From: Leptolyngbya ohadii IS1
GTDB lineage: Bacteria; Cyanobacteriota; Cyanobacteriia; Elainellales; Elainellaceae
Direction of reading: 5' to 3'
Length of the DNA: 64,000 nt
Assembly (NCBI RefSeq): GCF_002215035.1
Contig: NZ_NKFP01000006.1
Location: forward strand, 1,686,530 to 1,750,529
Within the stretch, counting starts at the first letter, position 1; every line of letters starts with the position of its first letter. This document shows, in pieces, positions 58,146 to 64,000 of this stretch. Both the position numbers and the translations under genes were made by a program. The notes under the pieces are model-generated. The model had not been told where the DNA came from. It saw only the letters and a list, made by a program, of their open reading frames with translations, and made no database searches.

Positions 58146-58282
58146 AGGTCGATAAAGTCAGGGTTTGCGAAATCAGGGAATGGGACAAACGCAGAATTGC
58201 CCGTTTTTCATTATAGGTTTTGTTGCGGATTCCTCTTTTTGTGCGACCGCCTCTCAATTCAAAATTTGACGTAATTTGACGC

Positions 58283-58309
58283 AAAAAAATCCCGGCTCTA
58301 TTGCCGGGA
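58283..58309 (-). terminator. Strong rho-independent terminator
   Basis: On the minus strand TCCCGGC-AATAGA-GCCGGGA followed by T7. It would stop transcripts coming from the small reading frame region at 58449-58568, ahead of miaB. Confidence 0.8.
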
Positions 58310-58413
58310 AATGTCCAATGGTGTGCTTACGGGTAGTATTCCCGCGTTTCAGCCAAAACGAACGGGTGTTTTGCACGTCATTCTTCCAACGTTCCTTCAA
58401 AAGTTTCTCCAGG

Positions 58414-58450
58414 AAAAAAGTTAGCCCCCCAGCATCACTGCCAGGAGGCT
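58414..58450 (-). terminator. GC-rich hairpin at the end of the small reading frame
   Basis: AGCCTCCTGGCAG and a G-rich 3' arm (CTGGGGGGCT) pair around TGATG, followed by AAC and T6. The stem starts at the stop codon of the small frame. It may be a first terminator or attenuator, with the one at 58283 as the second. Confidence 0.65.
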
Positions 58451-58568
58451 ACTCCCCTATCCGAAGGGTGGTTCCAGTATGCCCTATGTTGAGGGGTTTT
58501 ATGCGATCACGGGTGCGAATTTTTTCTTCCGTAATTTCTCCGTAGAAATGCTGAGCTGTGATTTCCAT
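58449..58568 (-). CDS. Possible 39-residue small protein
   Basis: Frame from ATG 58568 to TAG 58449: MEITAQHFYGEITEEKIRTR and on to GTTLRIGE. It reads like protein, begins after an AT-rich leader and ends at a hairpin terminator, so it is placed like a real short gene. A GTG directly precedes the ATG. No good Shine-Dalgarno sequence and no known family are seen. It could instead be part of a small RNA of about 290 nt. Curiously, the same frame is open for another 64 codons beyond the stop. Confidence 0.35.
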   Translation of the reverse strand: MEITAQHFYGEITEEKIRTRDRIKPLNIGHTGTTLRIGE

Positions 58569-58919
58569 CACGGATTAATTGGAAAAACCAACCCTCTGCT
58601 ATTTGTAAATATTATTTGCGTTTTGTAAACAAATCATGCAGTATGTGCATAGAGGTGATTACGCAAGAGTCCTTGCTCTTGATTCAAATCGCGAGTTCAG
58701 AAATCGTAGGTTCAGATCGTCAGTTCAAGTCCAGGAACAAATGGTTTTCTGAAAGGTTCAGCATCGGCTTTGCGAGAAGTTCACGGGCACCAAACGTCAG
58801 TTCGAGCAGCAGTCTCCGCAGCTGATCCTTGTGATAGGCTCTCGCAGCCAATCTACAGCCAATTCTCACGATCGCAGCTTTATTACTCTTGCAAACAAGC
58901 ACTCTTCCGAACAAAAACT

Positions 58920-59438
58920 ATGACTTACACCACAGAATTTCGTCCTACCGTTCTCTCCAACCCTTACCTGTCCAGCAACATTGCAGACGCTGTCACCGCT
59001 ACAACCGCTCAGTTCAAGCAGCTTAGCATCGACGACCAGCTTGCCGTGTTGTGGTACGCCTATACGGAAATGGGACGATCGATTACGCCTGCGGCTCCCG
59101 GTGCTGCTCGCCTCCAGTTTGCAGAGGGCATTCTGGCACAAATCAAAGCAATGTCCTACGATGAGCAGCTTCAGGTAATGCGCGACCTGGCAAGCAATGC
59201 TAATACCCCGCTCTGCCGCTCCTATGGCGTTCTCAGCGTCAACACCAAGCTGGCTTTCTGGTATCAGCTCGCAGAAATGATGGTTCAGGGCACAGTAGTT
59301 CCGATGCCTGCGGGCTATCAGCTCTCTGCACCGGGGCAAGCCGTTCTAGAATCCATCAAACAGCTCGATATGGGGCAGCAAATCACCGTCCTGCGAAACA
59401 CCGTTGTCAACATGGGTGTTGATCCCCTGGCTGACTAG
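58920..59438 (+). CDS. Helical carotenoid protein (OCP N-terminal-domain homologue)
   Basis: 172 residues from the ATG at 58920; a longer upstream frame is not supported. It matches the all-helical N-terminal domain of the orange carotenoid protein: TAQFKQLSIDDQLAVLWYAYTEMGRSIT, GAARLQFAEGILAQIKAMSYDEQLQVMRDL, FWYQLAEMM and QQITVLRNTVVNMG. HCPs bind a ketocarotenoid and act as singlet-oxygen quenchers or, in the HCP4 type, as phycobilisome quenchers. A CTD-homologue gene lies next on the same strand, the usual neighbour of HCP4/5-type genes. The subtype is not settled. Confidence 0.93.
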   Translation: MTYTTEFRPTVLSNPYLSSNIADAVTATTAQFKQLSIDDQLAVLWYAYTEMGRSITPAAPGAARLQFAEGILAQIKAMSYDEQLQVMRDLASNANTPLCRSYGVLSVNTKLAFWYQLAEMMVQGTVVPMPAGYQLSAPGQAVLESIKQLDMGQQITVLRNTVVNMGVDPLAD

Positions 59439-59524
59439 AATTTGACGATCATTCGGACGATCGCTCATTAAGTGAATGCATTTGCGGGGTGGGTTAATAC
59501 CTGCTCCGCTTGACTCTTTTTTAT

Positions 59525-59645
59525 ATAAGTAGGTGGTTGTAATTATTTATGAGATAGAGGGGGTCTGGGGCTTCGCCCCAGGGTGGGGGCACATCCCCCA
59601 CCACCCCCAAATACCATCCGTTGTTTAATTGCGCCCAGCTACTTA
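59525..59645. repeat. MITE-like palindromic element between the carotenoid-protein genes
   Basis: TAAGTAGGTGGTTGTAATTA at the left is an imperfect inverted match of TAATTGCGCCCAGCTACTTA-type sequence at the right. Inside are two strong hairpins, TGGGGCTTCGCCCCA and GGTGGGGGCACATCCCCCACC. No coding capacity. Confidence 0.7.
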
Positions 59646-59989
59646 CTTTCCTTTTCTATTACTTTCCTTTTCTATAAAATCTTCCTTTCTGTCAAATTTC
59701 TCTCAAAGGCAGGATGACTGTCCCTAAACGATCGCTTCTAATCGTGAGGATTGCTTCGAGTCTGGAGAGTCCTCTGGATCCTGGAAGTTCCCTGAATCCT
59801 GGAAGCCCTCTACCCCCCCATAGGAGACTTTGAAATGTGAAACCTTCTGTTTACAAAGGCATTTCTGTGGGATTTAGTTCCCTCTTGTTAGAAGGGGTTA
59901 GAGGGGAATCTCCGATCGCCAACATCCCTCCAGAATTTTCAGCTTTATATTTTTAGCCACTCTATTCTTCAGCCGCTGTGGAGAACTTT
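59646..59989. other. Leader region of the CTDH gene
   Basis: No gene. TTACTTTCCTTTTCTA occurs twice in tandem (59642-59673), and CCTGGA(A)G repeats at 59775-59805. A promoter for the CTDH gene is likely somewhere here. Confidence 0.45.
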
Positions 59990-60520
59990 ATGGATCGCCT
60001 TACTGACAAACTTCCTGCCGACCAGCCCGACCGCTTCGCGCAACTGCCACAGGCAAATCGCCCCACAGAAGAATCGGCTCACGATGTCTCAACGCCTGCC
60101 GAACATTCCGCAGATGCCCTGAGCGAAACTTTACTCGAAAGCCGAATCGATCCCGAAGTTGAAGCCATTATCACAAAGTATTTTGAGACGTTCAACGCAG
60201 GCGATTTTGCGGAAACTGCTGCGCTATTCGCTGAAGAGGGTGCCATGTTTCCCCCGTTTGAATCTGCTGTAGTAGGACCAGAGGCGATCGCAGCCTACCT
60301 GAGACAGGAAGCACAGGGCATGAAAATTGAGGTGCGGCAGTGCGTCCAGGAAACTCTGGAAACGGGCATTACGGAAGTAAAGGTAGCGGGTAAGGTGCAA
60401 ACGCCTTTGTTCGGCGTCAATGTCACCTGGATGTTTGGCTTAAACGATCGGCTAGAACTCCTGGCAGTCCGGATTAAACTGCTGGCGGCGCTGGAGGATT
60501 TGCTGAAGCTGAAGCAGTAG
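59990..60520 (+). CDS. OCP C-terminal-domain homologue (CTDH)
   Basis: 176 residues from the ATG at 59990, with GTGGAG 6 nt upstream. Residues ~55-176 form an NTF2-like domain matching the OCP C-terminal domain: IITKYFETFNAGDFAETAALFAEEGAMFPPFE, VKVAGKVQTPLFGVNVTW. CTDHs carry carotenoid as dimers and hand it to HCPs; some dimerise through a Cys, and Cys118 could play that part. The ~50-residue N-terminal extension, acidic and Ser/Thr rich, is longer than usual. Confidence 0.9.
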   Translation: MDRLTDKLPADQPDRFAQLPQANRPTEESAHDVSTPAEHSADALSETLLESRIDPEVEAIITKYFETFNAGDFAETAALFAEEGAMFPPFESAVVGPEAIAAYLRQEAQGMKIEVRQCVQETLETGITEVKVAGKVQTPLFGVNVTWMFGLNDRLELLAVRIKLLAALEDLLKLKQ

Positions 60521-60908
60521 GCAATTTTCCAGGCTCAAATTTAGTTAGTCAATTTAGTTAGTCTCAGTCTGGTGTCCCAGCTCAGCCTGGATACGATTCG
60601 GAGGTGGCTCCGCCGCTAACTAAGCTAACTAATTTGATTTGGGGGCAGAGCCTCCTACAAGTATTCCAACGCAGAGCATTGGAACGAGGAGAGGGAAGAG
60701 CCTAACAGAAACCGATCGCAATCGATCGCAGGGGAAACCCACGGGGGAACAAAAGGCTGCTTCTCAACGTATTACATAATATTCCCATCGCTTCAGACCG
60801 CTCCAAATTCCCATTCCTCGATCGCCATTGATGCCCGTTGATCATCCAATGGAGTCAAATCGTGCGACGATAGAATTTCTGGTGTCTTTGCTTTGATAAG
60901 ATTGTCCT
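60521..60908. other. Intergenic stretch with a direct repeat
   Basis: No gene. AATTTAGTTAGT is repeated at 60538 and 60550, and GCTAACTAAGCTAACTAA lies at 60616-60633 as a partly inverted copy. These could form a stem (TTAGTTAG with CTAACTAA). Confidence 0.5.
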
Positions 60909-61130
60909 GTGACCTGGATCACGCTAAGAACAACCAGTACGCAGTGGGAGGCAGAGCTGATGCAGCAAATGCTAGAAGCTCAGGGGATACCCGCTCGCCT
61001 CGTATTCGATCGCGCCATGCCGCATTGGGGTTGCGGTGTGCCGTTTACGTTGCAGGTTCGCGCCCAAGACCAATGGACTGCTCTCCTCCTGCTCAGCCCC
61101 ATCGAAGAAAACCTTGAAGAAAGCGTTTGA
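60909..61130 (+). CDS. DUF2007-like small protein
   Basis: 73 residues from a GTG. MTWITLRTTSTQWEAELMQQ and LEAQGIPARLVFD fit DUF2007 (putative signal-transducing proteins with a ferredoxin-like fold), though the C-terminal half (LQVRAQDQWTALLLLSPIEE) is only loosely similar. It ends 8 nt before accD, so the two are probably co-transcribed. Function unknown. Confidence 0.75.
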   Translation: MTWITLRTTSTQWEAELMQQMLEAQGIPARLVFDRAMPHWGCGVPFTLQVRAQDQWTALLLLSPIEENLEESV

Positions 61131-61138
61131 GAAGCTAA

Positions 61139-62074
61139 ATGTCTCTATTTGACTGGTTTGCCAATCGACGAAAATCGGGTTCGACGAACACGGAGCGACA
61201 GGAGCGCGAGATCGCAGACGGCTTGTGGAGTAAGTGCCCCGAATGCAGTGTCCTCACCTACACCAAAGACCTGCGGGCAAATCAAATGGTCTGCGCTGAG
61301 TGCGGTCATCACCTGCGAATCTTTAGCGACGAGCGCATTTACCAGCTCATTGATGCGAACACCTGGAAGCCCCTCGACACCGATATTTTGCCCACCGATC
61401 CGCTGTCCTTCCGCGATCGCAAATCCTACGGCGATCGGCTGCGGGAAACCCAGGAGCGGATCAAACTCACGGATGCCGTCCAAACCGGACTGGGACAGCT
61501 CGACGGTCTGCCGATCGGCTTGGGCGTGATGGATTTCCGCTTTATGGGCGGCAGTATGGGGTCTGTGGTGGGCGAAAAGCTGACCCGCATGATTGAGCGA
61601 TCGACTCGTGAGCGACTCCCGGTGGTGATCCTCTGTGCGTCCGGCGGAGCCAGAATGCAGGAGGGAATGCTGAGCCTGATGCAGATGGCAAAAATCTCAG
61701 CGGCGCTGGAGCGTCATCGGGAATCTTCGCTGCTGTACGTTCCGGTTCTCACCCACCCCACGACGGGCGGCGTGACGGCAAGCTTCGCCATGCTGGGCGA
61801 CGTTATTCTGGCAGAACCGAAGGCAACGATCGCCTTTGCGGGTCGGCGGGTGGTAGAACAAACCCTGCGCGAAAAGCTTCCCGACGACTTCCAAACATCT
61901 GAGTATTTGCTGACTCACGGCTTTGTGGATGCGATCGTGCCTCGCACACAGCTTAAGAAAACCCTGGCGCAGCTAATTCGTCTGCATCAGCCCTATCCGT
62001 CACCCACGGCAACCCATCCGGGTCATTTTGTCCATGTGGCAGAAACTTTGCCCGTAAATGGGAGAGTTCAGTAG
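61139..62074 (+). CDS. accD: Acetyl-CoA carboxylase carboxyltransferase subunit beta
   Basis: 311 residues. A Cys4 zinc finger ([20 protein letters not shown], then AECGH) precedes the crotonase-like carboxyltransferase core with [20 protein letters not shown] and [16 protein letters not shown]. With the alpha subunit (not in the window) it transfers CO2 from biotin to acetyl-CoA, the first step of fatty acid synthesis. Coupled to the small DUF2007-like gene. Convergent with hflX with only 10 nt between stops. Confidence 0.97.
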   Translation: MSLFDWFANRRKSGSTNTERQEREIADGLWSKCPECSVLTYTKDLRANQMVCAECGHHLRIFSDERIYQLIDANTWKPLDTDILPTDPLSFRDRKSYGDRLRETQERIKLTDAVQTGLGQLDGLPIGLGVMDFRFMGGSMGSVVGEKLTRMIERSTRERLPVVILCASGGARMQEGMLSLMQMAKISAALERHRESSLLYVPVLTHPTTGGVTASFAMLGDVILAEPKATIAFAGRRVVEQTLREKLPDDFQTSEYLLTHGFVDAIVPRTQLKKTLAQLIRLHQPYPSPTATHPGHFVHVAETLPVNGRVQ

Positions 62075-62084
62075 GGAGAGGACT

Positions 62085-63776
62085 TTAACCCAATTCCACT
62101 TCTCCCGGCTGTATCGTGATTCCTAACAGCTTCAGGACTTCCTGCTTCAGGCGATCGAGTCCGATCCTTTCCGTAGCAGAGATAAAGACGGCATCGGGAT
62201 AGTCCTGCTGTACCTGTTTCAGGACTTCGGGGGAGACGCGATCGGTTTTATTAAATGCTAAGAGGGCAGTGGGCGGCGTAGCGGGAAGGGCATCCAGCAC
62301 GGTTTCCACGGATGCGATGTGAGCTGCCCAGGCGGGATGGGACAGATCGACCAGATGCACCAGGGCGTTGGCTTCGGTAACTTCCTCCAGAGTGGCGCGG
62401 AAGGCATCCATCAGGGCAGGCGGCAGGTGATGGATAAAGCCCACCGTATCGGTGAGGAGAATTTCCTGTCTCACTCCGGTCATCTCATCGGCGATCGTCA
62501 GGCGGCGCGTCGTCGGATCGAGGGTGGCAAAAAGCTGATCCGCCACGTAGACATCTGCCTGGGTCATCACATTCAACAGCGTGGATTTACCTGCGTTCGT
62601 GTAGCCCACCAGCGAAACGACTGGAATTTGCTGCTGCTGTCGCTGCTGACGGAGGCGCGATCGATGTGCCTGGAGCTGATTCACTTCCTGCTGCAAAAGC
62701 TGAATCCGCCGCTGAATCGTCCGTCGTTCGGTTTCCAGCTTCGTTTCCCCTGGTCCTCTTGTGCCGATGCCTGCGCCTAATCGAGACAAATCCCGTCCCT
62801 GTCCCCGCAGTCTGGGTAGCCGATATTCAAGCTGTGCCAGTTCCACCTGAAGCTTACCCGCCTGAGACTGTGCCCGCTGCGCGAAAATATCCAGAATAAT
62901 CTCGGTGCGATCGACCACCCTTACCCCGATTTGCTCCTCCAGATTGCGAGCTTGAGACGGAGAAATATCCCGATCGATCACCACCAGATTCGCGCCCTGA
63001 GTCTGCACCTGAAGCGCAATTTCCTCCACCTTTCCCTGACCGACCACGGTTTGCGGATGGGGACTGCCTCGCCGCTGTTCAACCACTCCAATCACTTCAC
63101 CCCCTGCCGTGTCCACCAATCGCCGCAGTTCCGTCAGGCTATCCTCAAACTGTCGGGCATTCGTATCATCCGTCATCAAGCCCACCAGGAGGACGCGATC
63201 GCCATCCGTCGGAGCCTGAAACTGCTCCAGATCAAAGCCCGATTCGCGCAGATCCTTTTCCCAGTCGTAGACCAGATCATCCAGCTCTAGATTGACTAAC
63301 TTCTCCAGCGGCATTGCCTCCGAAACTGTCCAGGGCTGATCAAAGTCCGGTACGAGGTGCGCCAGATAGGTCGTTTCAATTTCGGCAGGTTCTTTGCGTT
63401 TCGATTCGGGAATCACCAGGACGGCTAGACTATCCCATCGCTGTTTCAGCATCGCGACCAGACTTCCCCGATCCGGCGGATGAGACATGACGGAAATACA
63501 GCGAATTCCACTGAGGCGATCGGCTCCCTGGCGCGGCAGTTCACTCTGGGGTAACTGGGTCTGAAGCGGTGTACCCACCCCAATCCGAATGACCTGTCCG
63601 CGTCGGTTGATATAGGCGCAAAGGGGATGATGGATCGTGCTGCTGAGTCGCGCCAACGATTGGGCAAACTCGGTCGAACAAACGCGATCGCCCGCCTGAC
63701 GCTGATCAGACAGTGCCTCGATTTGCTTAAGCTGAGTCGATCGAATTCCCTGAAGATTCCCGTAGACCGTTGGCAT
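62085..63776 (-). CDS. hflX: GTPase HflX
   Basis: 563 residues, with a cyanobacterial N-terminal extension of about 170 residues before the HflX domain (ERAL-like VLLVGLMTDDTNARQFEDSL). The Gly-rich linker GRDLSRLGAGIGTRGPGETK and the G domain with GYTNAGKSTLLN (G1), TVGFIHHLPPALMDAF (G3) and NKTD (G4) are intact. It binds ribosomes and splits stalled 70S particles, especially under heat stress. Confidence 0.95.
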   Translation of the reverse strand: MPTVYGNLQGIRSTQLKQIEALSDQRQAGDRVCSTEFAQSLARLSSTIHHPLCAYINRRGQVIRIGVGTPLQTQLPQSELPRQGADRLSGIRCISVMSHPPDRGSLVAMLKQRWDSLAVLVIPESKRKEPAEIETTYLAHLVPDFDQPWTVSEAMPLEKLVNLELDDLVYDWEKDLRESGFDLEQFQAPTDGDRVLLVGLMTDDTNARQFEDSLTELRRLVDTAGGEVIGVVEQRRGSPHPQTVVGQGKVEEIALQVQTQGANLVVIDRDISPSQARNLEEQIGVRVVDRTEIILDIFAQRAQSQAGKLQVELAQLEYRLPRLRGQGRDLSRLGAGIGTRGPGETKLETERRTIQRRIQLLQQEVNQLQAHRSRLRQQRQQQQIPVVSLVGYTNAGKSTLLNVMTQADVYVADQLFATLDPTTRRLTIADEMTGVRQEILLTDTVGFIHHLPPALMDAFRATLEEVTEANALVHLVDLSHPAWAAHIASVETVLDALPATPPTALLAFNKTDRVSPEVLKQVQQDYPDAVFISATERIGLDRLKQEVLKLLGITIQPGEVELG

Positions 63777-64000
63777 GGCAGCAGACTGAATGAACGACGA
63801 GATTTTTATTCTTTCATACTGGCTAGCGGGGGGTGGTTAGGGATCGGTCTGTGGATCAGTGTGGGGTGTGAGTGGGGAGTGGGGAAACTTCTGCCAATAA
63901 CTCGCAATAGGCTCTAAATTCATTGACTTCAACATCCTAGTCGATCGCCCTTCTGATCTCGCTGCAAATTCTATGGCGATCGTTCCATAATTACTTTTTC

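Noticed and set aside
58276-58545. 89-codon plus-strand frame across the two minus-strand terminators
   Set aside because: It crosses two strong hairpins and is antisense to the more plausible short minus-strand frame; its composition looks non-coding.

Overview
The window reads as chromosomal DNA of a filamentous, probably non-heterocystous cyanobacterium of the Leptolyngbya/Oscillatoriales type. The octamer GCGATCGC and its core CGATCG are very frequent. There is a split orange-carotenoid-protein pair, a FutBC-type iron importer, and short tandem octamer repeats of the kind cyanobacteria carry. The exact genus is an inference.

Layout. 0-5 kb: a two-gene unit with a CHAT-AAA protein and an AAA-pseudokinase-TPR membrane protein, resembling the regulated conflict systems of multicellular bacteria. 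5.1-6.7 kb: tRNA-Val and a complete insertion sequence with a 7-bp target duplication. 6.8-27 kb: ordinary chromosome with two aldo/keto reductases, a quinol-type nitric oxide reductase, a GT39 glycosyltransferase, a four-PAS histidine kinase, two NUDIX enzymes, an exonuclease, an isochorismatase-like hydrolase, an FtsH protease and a SNF2 ATPase. 27.4-29.1 kb: a decaying patch with a frameshifted PIN/NYN gene and a toxin-antitoxin pair whose toxin has an in-frame stop.

29.1-36.5 kb is the most unusual part. Two attC-like recombination sites (one restored on paper by removing an intron) and a lone core site delimit two cassette-like segments, both oriented on the minus strand. One holds a 533-residue PD-(D/E)XK nuclease. 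The other holds a complete-looking restriction-modification module: C5-cytosine methyltransferase, XRE regulator with a 20-bp palindromic operator, and a small nuclease. The outer attC is split by a group II intron of the IIC-attC type, and an IS630-family element sits exactly at the methyltransferase/nuclease junction. No integron integrase is visible, so this would be a cluster of attC sites lacking an integrase.

36.9-64 kb: housekeeping genes and membrane proteins (pnp, futC/futB with a Fur-like box, pentapeptide lipoprotein, DUF4112, VKOR-like, DUF2231, DUF2993, YihY, MgtC, LMW-PTP, DedA, ahcY, ubiX, miaB, accD, hflX), an IS5-family element with a -1 frameshift heptamer, and an HCP/CTDH carotenoid-protein pair. 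Octamer repeats touch the ends of three genes, and several GC-rich inverted-repeat elements lie between genes.
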